Positions 39,772-49,889 are shown, numbered from the stretch's first letter. The stretch: 64,000 nucleotides of DNA from Herbaspirillum sp. DW155 (GCF_037076565.1 NZ_AP029028.1:4464001-4528000); one strand, 5' to 3'. Program-made: numbers and translations. Notes: a model not told the origin generated them from the letters alone.

Positions 39772-40926
39772 ATGTGGAGCGCCACCATCATGCGGGCGGT
39801 CTGGATCGCCACATTGCTGCTGTGGACGATGGCACCGGCCAGGTCGGAGGACAGCCGGCAGGTGACGCTGGGCCTGAGCGCATGGCTGACGCAACCCATC
39901 GTGCAAAGTGCCTGGCGTGGCGCGGAGCTGGCCGTCGAGGATGGCAACGCCCTGGCTGCGCGGAAGAAGTCTTCGTATCGTTTCCGCCTGCTGGCCCAGG
40001 ATGACCAGGGAACGGCCAATTTCGGCGTGAACGTGGCACGTTACTTCATCAAGGAAAAAGTCGCCGGAGTCATCGGCCCCTGGAGCAGCGACGCCGCCAT
40101 GGCCACGGCAGAACTCTACGAAGCGGCCCGCATTCCGCAGATATCCTTTACGGCCGGCACCAGCCAGTGGACCAGCCAGGGCAACCGCATGCCCTTCCGG
40201 GTGGTGGGCGGGACGGCCGATGTGGGCGCGGTGCTGGCCCAGGTGTCGGCCGCCACCCTCAAGGGCAAACGGGTCTTCATCATTCACAATGACTCGGCCT
40301 ACAGCAATGCGCTCACCGATGAGCTCGCCGCGCACCTGATCAAGCATCCGGGACTGAGCGCCACACGCTATCTGGTCGGCCGCCGCAGCACCGACTTCAA
40401 TGCGGCGGTCAAGGCCGCGACCCAGTATCAGGCCGATGTGCTCGTGTTCCTTGCGTTGTTTCCGCAGGCGTCAGCCTTCGTGGAGGAAGTGCGCCGTACC
40501 GGGCTGGATGCCAAACTGCTGCTGGTGGGCGGCGCCAGCAGCCTGTCGTTCGGCGAGGGCGAACTGCCGCAGGCCCATGTGCTGGAGTACGAACTGGCGC
40601 GCGAGCACTGTCCGCGCTGGAAAGCCTTCACCCAGGCCTACGTGCGACGCTATAACGCCGCGCCCAGTCCCTATTCCTACTATGCGTATGACGCTACCAG
40701 CATGATGATCGCCGCCATTGAGCAAGCCGGTTCGACCGACGGCGAAAAGATTGCGGCAACCTTGCACCGCATGCGCCATGCGGGCCTGAGCGGGCCGATC
40801 AGTTTCACGGCCAGCGGCGCCAACGCGGCGCCGCGCTTCCGGCTGTATCAGTATCACGCCAAGGGGCAATGGCGGCAGGTGGGCGTCTTTCCGCCGGGGG
40901 CGGGGCAGAACGAGAAATGCCTATGA
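39772..40926 (+). CDS. Periplasmic substrate-binding protein, branched-chain amino acid (Liv) type
   Basis: A 384-residue precursor with a signal peptide (MWSATIMRAVWIATLLLWTM, likely cut after ARS). It is followed by the two-lobed peripla_BP_6 fold: GLSAWLTQPIVQSAWRGAELAVED at the start replaces the common LTG-type opening, and VIGPWSSDAAMA is the ligand-loop motif. AGGGGG five bases before ATG 39772 fixes the start. No ABC permease or ATPase gene is adjacent, so it is an orphan. It may serve a distant transporter or act as a sensor for a receptor. The ligand is unknown. Confidence 0.85.
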   Translation: MWSATIMRAVWIATLLLWTMAPARSEDSRQVTLGLSAWLTQPIVQSAWRGAELAVEDGNALAARKKSSYRFRLLAQDDQGTANFGVNVARYFIKEKVAGVIGPWSSDAAMATAELYEAARIPQISFTAGTSQWTSQGNRMPFRVVGGTADVGAVLAQVSAATLKGKRVFIIHNDSAYSNALTDELAAHLIKHPGLSATRYLVGRRSTDFNAAVKAATQYQADVLVFLALFPQASAFVEEVRRTGLDAKLLLVGGASSLSFGEGELPQAHVLEYELAREHCPRWKAFTQAYVRRYNAAPSPYSYYAYDATSMMIAAIEQAGSTDGEKIAATLHRMRHAGLSGPISFTASGANAAPRFRLYQYHAKGQWRQVGVFPPGAGQNEKCL

Positions 40927-40962
40927 GGTGACGGGCTGGCCGGCGATCAGGCCACTTCAAAA

Positions 40963-40998
40963 CAAAAAACCCTCGCTTCGTGCTGAAGCGAGGGTTTT
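40963..40998. terminator. Bidirectional terminator between the binding-protein gene and ssb
   Basis: An 11-bp perfect stem ACCCTCGCTTC/GAAGCGAGGGT with a 5-base loop, flanked by As on the left and Ts on the right. It serves both converging genes. Confidence 0.85.
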
Positions 40999-41031
40999 GC
41001 ATGTCTGACGCGAGACGGGGTCTTGCAGACT

Positions 41032-41556
41032 TCAAAAGGGAATATCGTCGTCCATGTCCGAGAAGTTCGGGGCCGGGCGCTGCGCCGGCTGCTGGCGCGG
41101 AGCAGCACCACCGGCTGCACCGCCACCGGCACTCTGGCGCGGCGCGCCGCCGCCGTAGCTGCCGCCACCACCGCCACCATAACCGCCTTCGTCCATGCCG
41201 CCACCACCGCCGCCGGCGCCCTGACGGCCGCCCAGCATCTGCATGGTGTCAGCGATGATTTCGGTGGTGTAGCGTTCGACGCCTTCCTTGTCCTGCCACT
41301 TGCGGGTCTGCAGGCGGCCTTCGACGTAGATCTGCGAGCCCTTCTTCAGGTACTGGCCGGCGATTTCAGCGAGCTTGCGGTAGAAGGTGATGCGATGCCA
41401 TTCGGTGAGCTCCTTCTTTTCGCCAGTGTTCTTGTCCTTCCAGCTTTCGGTCGTGGCGACGGCGATGTTGGTGACGGCTTCGCCGTTGGGCATGTAGCGT
41501 GTTTCCGGATCGCGCCCGAGATTGCCGACGATGATGACTTTGTTGACCGATGCCAT
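41032..41556 (-). CDS. ssb: Single-stranded DNA-binding protein
   Basis: A homotetrameric ssDNA-binding protein of replication and repair. The 174 residues have an N-terminal OB fold (1-110; [18 protein letters not shown]), a Gly-rich linker (about 114-160) and the acidic tip DDDIPF that recruits partner proteins. It lies 18 bp downstream of the MFS gene in one operon. In many Betaproteobacteria this pair faces uvrA directly; here 4 kb separate them. Confidence 0.97.
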   Translation of the reverse strand: MASVNKVIIVGNLGRDPETRYMPNGEAVTNIAVATTESWKDKNTGEKKELTEWHRITFYRKLAEIAGQYLKKGSQIYVEGRLQTRKWQDKEGVERYTTEIIADTMQMLGGRQGAGGGGGGMDEGGYGGGGGGSYGGGAPRQSAGGGAAGGAAPRQQPAQRPAPNFSDMDDDIPF

Positions 41557-41574
41557 TGTTTCTCCTGAATACGT

Positions 41575-42816
41575 TTAGGCTGTTGCACCCGCCGCCTGCG
41601 CAGAGCGGCGCGGCAGGTTTTTCATGTTAGCCGCGATTATAAGCCAGGTCAGGGTGAGCACGGCTGACAAGAGAAACACGGCGGAATTCCCCACATTTTG
41701 TTTGAGCCAGCCGCCCAGGGCGCCCCCGCACGACAGTCCCAGCGCCTGCAAGGTGTTGTACACCCCGAGCGCCGCACCCTTGGCCGCCGGCGGTGCGATG
41801 CGGGAGACCAGCGAGGGCTGGGCCGCTTCCAGGATGTTGAAGGCGACAAAGAACAGGAACAGCAGCCCCACCAGCATCCATACCTTGGCCAGCGGATGCG
41901 ACAGCACCGCCCAGAAGCCCAGCTGCACCACCAGCATCAGGCTGATGGCAGCGATGAAGACCGGCTTCATGCGGCCATATTTCTCGGCCACGAAGATGGG
42001 CGGCAGCATCAGCACGAAGGAAGCCAGTACCACCGGCAGGTAGATCTTCCAGTGTTCGCCCAGCGGGATACCGGCCAGCTGCACCAGCGCCGCCGGCACC
42101 ACCATGAACATGGCCACCTGGGTCAGGTGCAGCGTGAAGACGCCGAAGTTGAGGCGCAGCAGCTCAGCATGGCGCAAGACCTCGGAGAGCGACACGCGGC
42201 GTGCCTGCACCATCGGTGCAGCCGGGACCACCCAGAGCACCACCGCAATGGCGATCAGCGAAAGCACGCCGGTCAGGCCAAAGATGCCGCCCATGCCGAT
42301 GGACTTGTAGAGCAGTGGCGAAGCCACCATCGAGACGGCAAAGGTCACGCCGATGGAGGCCCCCACCATGGCCATGGCCTTGGTGCGGTGCTCTTCCCGC
42401 GTGGAGTCGGCGATGAAGGCGGTAATGGCCGCCGAGATCGCGCCCGATCCCTGCAGCGCCCGGCCGATCAGCAGCCACAGCACGCTCTGGGCGCCGGCGG
42501 CGACGAAGGAGCCCAGCGCAAAGAGCAGCAGGCCGATGACGATGATGCGCTTGCGGCCGTAACGGTCGGAGGCGATCCCGTAGGGAATCTGCCCGCAGGC
42601 CTGTGCCAGGCCATAGATACCCAGGGCAATGCCGACCAGGGTGTCGCTGTCGCCGCCCGGCAGGCTGTGCGCATGCACCGCGAACACCGGCAGTACCAGG
42701 AACAGGCCCAGCATGCGCAGGGAAAAAATGGAGGCAAGGGAAACGCTGGCGCGCACCTCGGCGCGCGACATGCCGGATTTTTCAGGCTGTGCGATGGAAC
42801 GGGTGTGGTGGGACAT
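41575..42816 (-). CDS. MFS transporter (YajR-like), ssb operon
   Basis: A 413-residue major facilitator with twelve predicted spans. The motif A loop GIASDRYGRKRIIVIG follows span 2, and the first span is SLASIFSLRMLGLFLVLPVF, a YajR-type sequence. Substrate unknown; it probably works as a drug or metabolite exporter. The MFS-ssb order is conserved in Burkholderiales. The start ATG 42816 has no other in-frame rival nearby apart from the internal Met at residue 16. Confidence 0.88.
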   Translation of the reverse strand: MSHHTRSIAQPEKSGMSRAEVRASVSLASIFSLRMLGLFLVLPVFAVHAHSLPGGDSDTLVGIALGIYGLAQACGQIPYGIASDRYGRKRIIVIGLLLFALGSFVAAGAQSVLWLLIGRALQGSGAISAAITAFIADSTREEHRTKAMAMVGASIGVTFAVSMVASPLLYKSIGMGGIFGLTGVLSLIAIAVVLWVVPAAPMVQARRVSLSEVLRHAELLRLNFGVFTLHLTQVAMFMVVPAALVQLAGIPLGEHWKIYLPVVLASFVLMLPPIFVAEKYGRMKPVFIAAISLMLVVQLGFWAVLSHPLAKVWMLVGLLFLFFVAFNILEAAQPSLVSRIAPPAAKGAALGVYNTLQALGLSCGGALGGWLKQNVGNSAVFLLSAVLTLTWLIIAANMKNLPRRSAQAAGATA

Positions 42817-43373
42817 ACGATTCGTGGCTGGCGTTGGCGGCTGCCTGGCCAGTGATGCACTGATGCAAACCCGGCCAGGGCAAAAGCCGTATGGTAACAG
42901 GATAGTCCGGCCGACCGGCAGGCCAGGCCCGGCAATACGATGCCATCCCGGAGGATTGACGCGCTTCCATGTCCTGCATCAAGCCCCGCGCCCTGCCCAA
43001 GCGCACCTGGCGTGGCGCGAATGACGCGAATATTGACAAACCCACCCCAAATCTTCACAAGATCGCTGACAAATCTGTCATATTAGACACACATTGTGCC
43101 AAAATATCGCATTGCTCCGTTTTTCTGCAGTGCTCATAACAGGTGCCGCTTCCCTCACCGGAAGTTTTAGCCCGGCAACAATCTTCGCCAAGAAAAATAA
43201 GGCAATCACGCGTAATGGGGGAGAAAACCCGGACGCAGAGGATGGCGAACAGGCTAGGCGGTGCCACGCATGGGGCGGCACGCTGGTTGGCGTGCGCAAC
43301 CTCGATATCCCCTGGTTTTCCATTTTTGTTTGTTGCGCGGGCAGCGCAGGCTGCTCGCATCCGTATATTCAGC
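42817..43373. other. Divergent spacer between the MFS-ssb operon and the glycosyltransferase
   Basis: No gene is seen in 557 bases. A perfect TTGACA (43033-43038) and a palindrome TGACA-N4-TGTCA (43068-43081) followed by TATTAG lie in an AT-richer stretch at 43025-43130. Promoters for one or both flanking genes are probably here, but no hexamer pair has good spacing. The right 230 bases stay open in the glycosyltransferase frame but lack a start with a ribosome site. Confidence 0.45.
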
Positions 43374-45128
43374 ATGTTCCTATTTGATTCGCTCACCGAA
43401 GGCAAGCCGAGCACTTCCCGATCTGCGCCCCCGACCTCGACGGCCGGCGAGCGCGCCCTGCCCGCGCGGCTGGCCTGGCTGCTGCTGGTCCTGGCCGGCG
43501 CAGCATGGCTGCTGCCGGGCATCTTCGGTCATGGTCCCTGGAAGCAGGATGAAACCTACACCTTCGGCATGATCCATCACATGCTGGTCTCCGGCGAGTA
43601 CCTGGTGCCCACCAATGCCGGCCAGCCTTTCATGGAAAAGCCGCCGCTGTATTACTGGACGGCCGTGCTGCTGGCCAAACTGGCCTACCCGCTGCTGCCG
43701 TATCACGAGGGCGCCCGCCTGGCCAGCGTGTTCTACAACCTGGTCACGCTGGTGTTCGTCGCCAGGATCGCCAAGATGATGTGGGGCGAGCGCAGCCTGA
43801 TGAGCCTGCCGGTGCTGGCGACCCTGGCGCTGTTCGCCGGTTCGCCGGGCATGGTCAAGCATGCCCATGACATGTTCACCGACGTCGCGCTGGTCACCGG
43901 CGGAGCCATGGCCACCTACGGCCTGCTGGCCATCGCCCTGAATGAGGAGCGCCGCACGCCCGCGTGGAGCGCCGCCTTCTGGTTCGGCCTGGGCGTGGGC
44001 ATTACCGAGATGACCAAGGGCCTGTTCGTGCCGCTGACCTTTGCTGCCACGGCGATGGCCATGGGCATGATGGTGCCGGCCTGCCGCTCGCGTTCTTACT
44101 GGAAGATGGTCGGTGCCGCAGTGCTGGTCTCGCTGCCCTTCTTCGTGATCTGGCCGGCGCTGCTGGCCCAGCATTCCATGCCGCTGTTCATGGAATGGTT
44201 CTGGGACAACAACGTGGGCCGCTTCTTCGGTTTCTCGGTCAAGAAGCTGGGCTCGGACAACGACCACACCGTGATCCTGCGCGCACTGACCGGCTTCGCC
44301 CTGCCGGGCTCGATGCTGGCCGTGCTGGCGCTGGCCAGCGGCGACTGGCGCCGGCCGGGCGCCCCCAAGGTGGCGCTGCCACTGGCCTTTGGCGCCATCA
44401 GCCTGGCCGTGCTGCAAAGCTCGGCCACGGCACGCCAGCTCTATCTGCTGCCGGTGCTGCTGCCGCTGGTGATGCTGGGCGCGCGTGCGTTGCCGCGCCT
44501 GCCCGCAGCGGCCCACCTGGCCTGGGACTGGTTCTCGCGCCTGGGCTTTGGCGCACTGGCCATCGGCATCTGGGCCACCTACATCGTCTCGACCTCGCCG
44601 GCCGACCAGCACGAGTCCATCGCCTTCATGGGCAAGTGGCTGCCGCTGAGCTTCGTGACGCCCATCCAGCCACTGGCCGTGCTGGCCGCCGGTGCCATGA
44701 GCATTCTGTGGATCGTCTCGCTGGGCCTGCTGCACCGGGCGGGCTCGTGGCGCGGCGCGTTCTCCTGGTTTGGCGGGATCACCCTGATGTGGGGCCTGGC
44801 CTTCACGCTGCTGCTGCCCTGGGCGGACTACGGCAAGAGTTATGAATATGTCTACGCCGACCTCAAGGCCAAGATCGGCCCGGCCTGGCAAGAAGGTGAT
44901 TGCATGGCCAGCCAGGCGCTGGGCGAATCGGAAGCGCCGATGCTGTACTACTACACCGGCATCCTGCACCAGCCCGTGGATGATGCCGCCCAGACCCAAT
45001 GCCGCTGGCTGATCCAGGAGATGCCGGATGCCGGCAAGCGCCCGCACGGTCTCTGGACGCTGTTCTGGGAAGGCCGGCGGGATGGCGACGAAGGCCAGTT
45101 GCTCAAAGTCTACCAGCGCGCCGGCTGA
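43374..45128 (+). CDS. GT83-like membrane glycosyltransferase (ArnT/PMT family)
   Basis: A 584-residue integral membrane protein with about twelve spans and a C-terminal periplasmic portion. The first periplasmic loop has the catalytic acidic pair D59-E60 (KQDETYTFGM), and MEKPPLYYW matches the ArnT family EKPP motif. Such enzymes use undecaprenyl-phosphate sugars to modify lipid A, or dolichol-type donors to modify proteins. The specific sugar is not known. No arn genes are nearby, so aminoarabinose transfer is unproven. ATG 43374 is the best start. An IS element sits exactly at its terminator hairpin. Confidence 0.85.
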   Translation: MFLFDSLTEGKPSTSRSAPPTSTAGERALPARLAWLLLVLAGAAWLLPGIFGHGPWKQDETYTFGMIHHMLVSGEYLVPTNAGQPFMEKPPLYYWTAVLLAKLAYPLLPYHEGARLASVFYNLVTLVFVARIAKMMWGERSLMSLPVLATLALFAGSPGMVKHAHDMFTDVALVTGGAMATYGLLAIALNEERRTPAWSAAFWFGLGVGITEMTKGLFVPLTFAATAMAMGMMVPACRSRSYWKMVGAAVLVSLPFFVIWPALLAQHSMPLFMEWFWDNNVGRFFGFSVKKLGSDNDHTVILRALTGFALPGSMLAVLALASGDWRRPGAPKVALPLAFGAISLAVLQSSATARQLYLLPVLLPLVMLGARALPRLPAAAHLAWDWFSRLGFGALAIGIWATYIVSTSPADQHESIAFMGKWLPLSFVTPIQPLAVLAAGAMSILWIVSLGLLHRAGSWRGAFSWFGGITLMWGLAFTLLLPWADYGKSYEYVYADLKAKIGPAWQEGDCMASQALGESEAPMLYYYTGILHQPVDDAAQTQCRWLIQEMPDAGKRPHGLWTLFWEGRRDGDEGQLLKVYQRAG

Positions 45129-45158
45129 ACTCGGCGTCCTGAACAGGCAATCACTCCG

Positions 45159-45179
45159 AAGCCGGCCATGGGCCGGCTT
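45159..45179 (+). repeat. Left copy of the 21-bp target duplication of the IS element
   Basis: Hairpin sequence with arms AAGCCGGCC and GGCCGGCTT around ATG. It is identical to 46746-46766 and in the same orientation. This copy lacks a T-tract because the element begins at the next base. Confidence 0.85.
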
Positions 45180-45192
45180 CAGGTTGATGACG

Positions 45193-45226
45193 AACCCCGT
45201 GTTTTCGAACACGGGGTTTTGTTTTT
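45193..45226 (+). terminator. Terminator inside the left end of the IS element
   Basis: A perfect 11-bp stem AACCCCGTGTT/AACACGGGGTT with a TTCG loop, then TTGTTTTT. It would stop transcripts entering from the glycosyltransferase side. Its last T overlaps the transposase stop codon on the other strand. Confidence 0.8.
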
Positions 45227-46692
45227 CAGGCGCAGGTAATTTGCAGATGGTCGATGGCGCAGAAGCCAAGCAATGCGCTCATTTTTCTCTGTAGCCACTT
45301 TTGTACGCTGGCATAGGCGTTCAAGCCCGGTAAAAGCGCGCGCAAGCGCGCCACCAGCAGGGCAATCTTCTTCATGTTCTGGGCCGCCGCCGCCAACAAG
45401 CACTGCTCGGCGACCTTGCGCAAGCCGCGCATGCGGGCATAGCGATGTCCGTGCAATTGCTTGGCGTCGGCGAAGCTGCGTTCTACCGTTTCCTTGCGTC
45501 GGGCATAGATGCGCTTGCCCCATTCGGTACGACGCCGATCATCCACCTTCTCCTTGGAACGCTCCCACACATGGCGCGTCACCACCTTGACCGCATTGGC
45601 GCTATTGGTGCATTGCTCGCGTACCTTGCAGCCCCGGCATTGTTCAGGCTTGGATTTGTATTCCCGATACCCCTGCCGATTGGTGGTGCTGTAGTGCAAG
45701 GGCTGGCCCTGCGGGCAGATGTATTCGTCACGGTAGGCGTCGTACTCATACTCCCTTTTAAAGAATGTCCCCGGCTTGTGGTTGGGCGTGCGGTAGCCCA
45801 TCACGCCGCTGATCTCGCGATTCTCCAGTCCCTGGCAGACGGCCGGTGTGAAATAGCCAGCATCCAGGCCAACGGCCTGCACATCAAATCCGAACGTCTG
45901 GCGCTGACGATCCAGGCGTGCCAGATAAGGTTGACTGTCATGGACTGAGGCGGGCGTGACATGGGTATCGGTAATGATGCAATGCTTGGCATCGACGGTG
46001 CGGTGATCCAGGTAGAAGAAGCCCTTGGGCTTGTCGTCGCGCACCATGTAGCCGCTCTCGGGATCGGTGCGACTAACCTTGATCTCTTTGGTGGGCGGCT
46101 CATCATCATCGTCACGTTTGAGCGGCTTCTTGCCATGCTCGGCACGGTCGATATCCACAGCCGCATCCAGTTCGGCCAGATAGGCCGAGGGTGTCTGGGC
46201 AACTTGAACGTAGTCGAACTTGTTCTTGTTGGCGTTGGCCTTGAGGTGGGTGCTGTCGCTGTAGAGCACACGGCCATCGACCATGCCGCGTCCAATGGCC
46301 TGGCGCACGATCTCGTCGAAGATGTCTTGATAGACGGTGGTATCAATGAAGCGGCGGCGCCGGTTCTGGGAGAAGGTGGAGGAGTCCGGCACCTTGTCGG
46401 TCAGACGGAATCCGGCAAACCAGCGATAGGCCACGTTGACCTGGACCTCGCGGATGAGCTGGCGCTCGCTGCGGATACCGAAGAGGTAGCCGATGAACAA
46501 GAGCTTGAAGAGTACCACCGGGTCCAGTGCCGGGCGGCCATTGTCGGCGCAATACAGATGCGCCACCTTCTCGCGGATGAACTCGAAATCCACCGCCGCG
46601 TCGATCTTGCGCAGCAGGTGGTCCTTGGGCACGAGCATCTCGATGGTCACCATCTCTAACTCGTGCTGGGCGGCTGTCGGTTTTTTGAGCAT
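45226..46692 (-). CDS. IS1182-family transposase
   Basis: A 488-residue DDE transposase. The N-terminal DUF772 domain (about 15-130; LVPKDHLLRKIDAAVDFEFIR and FSQNRRRRF) is followed by the DDE catalytic region with VLYSDSTHLKANANKNK and AVGLDAGYF. A four-cysteine insert (CPQG, CRGC and nearby) comes next, and ERSFADAKQLHGHRYARMRG carries the catalytic glutamate. The frame is intact and of usual length, so the element may be active. It is transcribed toward the glycosyltransferase gene. Confidence 0.95.
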   Translation of the reverse strand: MLKKPTAAQHELEMVTIEMLVPKDHLLRKIDAAVDFEFIREKVAHLYCADNGRPALDPVVLFKLLFIGYLFGIRSERQLIREVQVNVAYRWFAGFRLTDKVPDSSTFSQNRRRRFIDTTVYQDIFDEIVRQAIGRGMVDGRVLYSDSTHLKANANKNKFDYVQVAQTPSAYLAELDAAVDIDRAEHGKKPLKRDDDDEPPTKEIKVSRTDPESGYMVRDDKPKGFFYLDHRTVDAKHCIITDTHVTPASVHDSQPYLARLDRQRQTFGFDVQAVGLDAGYFTPAVCQGLENREISGVMGYRTPNHKPGTFFKREYEYDAYRDEYICPQGQPLHYSTTNRQGYREYKSKPEQCRGCKVREQCTNSANAVKVVTRHVWERSKEKVDDRRRTEWGKRIYARRKETVERSFADAKQLHGHRYARMRGLRKVAEQCLLAAAAQNMKKIALLVARLRALLPGLNAYASVQKWLQRKMSALLGFCAIDHLQITCA

Positions 46693-46745
46693 GACCGATT
46701 AAACAACAAAGCCTTGGCTCTCGCCAGGGCTTTGTCATCAATCTG

Positions 46746-46769
46746 AAGCCGGCCATGGGCCGGCTTTTT
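46746..46769 (+). terminator. Right target-site copy, the original glycosyltransferase terminator
   Basis: Arms AAGCCGGCC/GGCCGGCTT around ATG, followed by further Ts (46765-46769 are all T). The first 21 bases are the second target copy. Before the insertion this hairpin and T-tract would have followed the glycosyltransferase stop by about 30 bp. Confidence 0.8.
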
Positions 46770-46940
46770 GCTTCTCTGGCCGCGCCGGAAACTTCACTTC
46801 ACCAGGTCCGGACGTGCGGTTTCCTGCGTCATTTGCGGTGCAAGTCCATGGCTTTTTTCACTGCCGCGCTTTCAATCCGGGCGCCCATGCCCACCTGGGT
46901 GATCTGCTGCTGCAGCCCCGCCTGCCGGCCATTCGCAGTC

Positions 46941-46956
46941 CTGTTATAGTTACATG
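46941..46956 (+). promoter_or_regulatory. uvrA promoter -10 with weak LexA-like sequence
   Basis: TATAGT (46945-46950) is a fair -10 element about 75 bp before uvrA. It lies inside CTGT-N8-CATG, which resembles an SOS box CTGT-N8-ACAG only in the left half. LexA control is therefore doubtful from sequence. Confidence 0.3.
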
Positions 46957-47026
46957 TTGTCCCATCGCTGCTCCGCGCACGGCGTCATTGCACGCGGGGG
47001 CAGGCAACCCCTAGCTGAAGGCATCC

Positions 47027-49885
47027 ATGGAAGAAATTCGCATTCGCGGCGCGCGCACGCACAATCTCAAGAATATCAACCTAGACCTCCCCCGCAACAA
47101 GCTCATCGTCATCACCGGCCTGTCCGGTTCGGGCAAGTCGTCGCTGGCCTTCGATACGCTGTATGCCGAGGGCCAGCGCCGCTACGTGGAGTCGCTGTCG
47201 GCCTATGCGCGGCAGTTCCTGCAGCTGATGGAAAAGCCTGATGTCGACATGATCGAGGGCCTCTCCCCGGCCATCTCCATCGAGCAGAAGGCGACCTCGC
47301 ACAACCCGCGCTCCACCGTGGGCACGGTCACCGAGATCCACGATTACCTGCGCCTGCTGTACGCCCGCGTCGGCACGCCCTATTGCCCCGACCACCCCGA
47401 ACATCCGCTGGAAGCGCAGTCGGTCTCGCAGATGGTCGATGCCGTGCTGGCGCTGCCGGAAGACACCAAGCTGATGATCATGGCGCCGGTGGTAGCCAAC
47501 CGCAAGGGCGAGCATGCCGACCTGTTCGAGGAGATGCAGGCCCAGGGCTTCGTGCGCTTTCGCATACAGAGCGGTACCGGTACGGCCAAAGTCTATGAAG
47601 TCGACGATCTGCCCAAGCTGAAGAAGACCGAGAAGCACACCATCGACGTCGTGATCGACCGCGTGAAGGTCAAGGCGGAGATCAAGCAGCGCCTGGCCGA
47701 AAGCTTCGAGACCGCGCTGCGCCTGGCCGATGGCCGCGCCATTGCGCTGGAAATGGACAGCGGCAAGGAACACCTTTATTCCAACAAGTTCGCCTGCCCC
47801 ATCTGCGGCTATTCGCTGCAGGAACTGGAGCCGCGCCTGTTTTCCTTCAACAACCCCATGGGTGCCTGCCCCGAATGCGACGGCCTGGGTCATATCGAAT
47901 TCTTCGATCCCAAGCGTATCGTCGCCTTCCCCAATCTGTCCCTGGCTTCGGGTGCGATCAAGGGTTGGGATCGCCGCAACCAGTTCTACTTCCAGATGCT
48001 CACCAGCATCGCCGCCTTCTACGATTTCGATCTGGACCTGCCCTTCGAACAGCTGGACGACAAGGCCCAGCAGGTCGTGCTGTACGGCTCGGGTCGTCAG
48101 ACCATTCCATTCGCCTACGTCAACGAGCGCGGCCGCACGGTGGTCAAGGAGCACACCTTCGAAGGCGTGGTCAACAACCTGCAGCGCCGCTATCGCGAAA
48201 CCGATTCGATGGCGGTCAAGGAAGAACTGGCCAAGTTCATCAACGAGAAGCAGTGCCCGTCCTGCCACGGCGCCCGCCTGCGGGTGGAAGCGCGCTATGT
48301 GAAGGTGGGCGCAGGCAAGCAGCAGCGTGCCATCTACGAGGTCGCTGCCACGCCGCTGCGCGAGACCCTCTCCTTCTTCGAGACCTTGAAGCTGACCGGT
48401 GCCAAGAAGGAAATCGCCGATCGCATCATCAAGGAAATCGTCTCGCGCCTAACCTTCCTCAACAACGTCGGCCTGGACTATCTCTCGCTGGAACGCAGCG
48501 CCGATACGCTCTCGGGCGGTGAAGCCCAGCGCATCCGCCTGGCTTCGCAGATCGGCTCGGGCCTGACCGGCGTGATGTACGTACTGGATGAGCCCTCCAT
48601 CGGCCTGCACCAGCGCGACAACGACCGCCTCATCGATACCCTGAAGCACCTGCGCGACATCGGCAATACCGTGCTGGTGGTGGAACACGACGAAGACGCC
48701 ATCCGCACCGCCGACTACGTGGTGGACATGGGCATCGGCGCGGGGGTGCATGGTGGCGACGTGATCGCCCATGGTCCGCTGGCGGACATCCTCAAGAACA
48801 AGAGGTCGCTGACCGCCAAATACCTCAACGGCTCGCTGGAAATCGCAGTACCCAAGAAGCGTACGCCCTGCGATGAATCGCGCATGCTCACCATCACCGG
48901 TGCCAGCGGCAACAACCTGAAGAACGTCGACCTGGAATTGCCGGTCGGCCTCTTGACCTGCGTGACCGGCGTCTCCGGCTCGGGCAAGTCGACCCTGGTC
49001 AACGACACGCTGTACCTGTCAGCGGCACGCCACCTGTACGGTTCGCAAACCGAACCGGCCGAACACGAAGCCATCGGCGGACTGGAACACTTCGACAAGG
49101 TGATCGCCGTGGACCAGGCGCCCATCGGCCGCACCCCGCGCTCCAATCCGGCCACCTATACGGGCCTGTTCACGCCGATCCGCGACCTGTTTGCCACCGT
49201 GCCGATGGCCAAGGAGCGCGGCTACAGCGCCGGGCGCTTCTCCTTCAACGTCAAGGGCGGCCGCTGCGAAGCCTGCCAGGGCGATGGCGTCATCAAGGTG
49301 GAGATGCACTTCCTGCCGGACGTGTACGTGCCCTGCGACGTCTGCCACGGCAAGCGCTACAACCGCGAAACGCTGGAAGTGCAATACAAGGGCAAGAACA
49401 TCACCGAGATCCTCGACATGACGGTGGAAGATGCGCATGAGTTCTTCAAACCCGTGCCGCTGATCGCCCGCAAGTTGCAGACGCTGCTGGACGTCGGCCT
49501 GGGCTACATCAAGCTGGGGCAGAGCGCGACGACGCTCTCGGGGGGCGAGGCGCAGCGCGTGAAGCTGTCGCTGGAATTGTCCAAGCGCGATACTGGCCGC
49601 ACGCTCTACATCCTGGATGAACCGACCACCGGTCTGCACTTCCACGATATCGACCTGCTGCTCAAGGTGATCCACCGCCTGCGCGACCAGGGCAATACGG
49701 TCACCATCATCGAGCACAACCTGGACGTCATCAAGACGGCCGACTGGATCATCGACCTCGGCCCCGAGGGCGGTGCGGGCGGTGGCCGTATCGTGGCGGC
49801 CGGCACCCCGGAAGACGTGGCAAAGAACCCGGCCAGCGTCACCGGCAAGTACCTGGCCCCGCTGTTGAAGAAGAAAGCGAAGTAA
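47027..49885 (+). CDS. uvrA: Excinuclease ABC subunit A
   Basis: Damage-recognition ATPase of nucleotide excision repair. The 952-residue protein (E. coli 940) has two ABC modules: Walker [11 protein letters not shown] near residue 31 and [10 protein letters not shown] near 650, with signature motifs [12 protein letters not shown] and [12 protein letters not shown]. The zinc modules are CPIC...CPEC (about 257-290) and CEAC...CDVC (about 745-775). A weak ribosome site precedes ATG 47027. It is separated from the MFS-ssb operon by the glycosyltransferase and the IS element. Confidence 0.97.
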   Translation: MEEIRIRGARTHNLKNINLDLPRNKLIVITGLSGSGKSSLAFDTLYAEGQRRYVESLSAYARQFLQLMEKPDVDMIEGLSPAISIEQKATSHNPRSTVGTVTEIHDYLRLLYARVGTPYCPDHPEHPLEAQSVSQMVDAVLALPEDTKLMIMAPVVANRKGEHADLFEEMQAQGFVRFRIQSGTGTAKVYEVDDLPKLKKTEKHTIDVVIDRVKVKAEIKQRLAESFETALRLADGRAIALEMDSGKEHLYSNKFACPICGYSLQELEPRLFSFNNPMGACPECDGLGHIEFFDPKRIVAFPNLSLASGAIKGWDRRNQFYFQMLTSIAAFYDFDLDLPFEQLDDKAQQVVLYGSGRQTIPFAYVNERGRTVVKEHTFEGVVNNLQRRYRETDSMAVKEELAKFINEKQCPSCHGARLRVEARYVKVGAGKQQRAIYEVAATPLRETLSFFETLKLTGAKKEIADRIIKEIVSRLTFLNNVGLDYLSLERSADTLSGGEAQRIRLASQIGSGLTGVMYVLDEPSIGLHQRDNDRLIDTLKHLRDIGNTVLVVEHDEDAIRTADYVVDMGIGAGVHGGDVIAHGPLADILKNKRSLTAKYLNGSLEIAVPKKRTPCDESRMLTITGASGNNLKNVDLELPVGLLTCVTGVSGSGKSTLVNDTLYLSAARHLYGSQTEPAEHEAIGGLEHFDKVIAVDQAPIGRTPRSNPATYTGLFTPIRDLFATVPMAKERGYSAGRFSFNVKGGRCEACQGDGVIKVEMHFLPDVYVPCDVCHGKRYNRETLEVQYKGKNITEILDMTVEDAHEFFKPVPLIARKLQTLLDVGLGYIKLGQSATTLSGGEAQRVKLSLELSKRDTGRTLYILDEPTTGLHFHDIDLLLKVIHRLRDQGNTVTIIEHNLDVIKTADWIIDLGPEGGAGGGRIVAAGTPEDVAKNPASVTGKYLAPLLKKKAK

Positions 49886-49889
49886 AAAA

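Larger units (their letters stand above)
45180..46745 (-). mobile_element. IS1182-family insertion sequence, complete (1566 bp)
   Basis: Bounded by imperfect inverted ends: left CAGGTTGATGACGAACCCC, right (minus strand) CAGATTGATGACAAAGCCC (16 of 19 matches). A 21-bp direct duplication flanks it. It contains one intact transposase gene. Hairpins lie just inside both ends: 45193-45218, followed by Ts, and 46706-46735 (13-bp stem with a wobble pair). Intact ends, target copies and transposase suggest a recent insertion. Confidence 0.85.

Noticed and set aside
43067..43086. Pho box upstream of the glycosyltransferase
   Set aside because: CTGACAA and CTGTCAT are 9 bp apart instead of 11, and the second arrangement does not fit PhoB direct repeats.
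46941..46956. LexA (SOS) box upstream of uvrA
   Set aside because: CTGT-N8-CATG matches only the left half of the CTGT-N8-ACAG consensus, so it is kept only as a weak promoter note.
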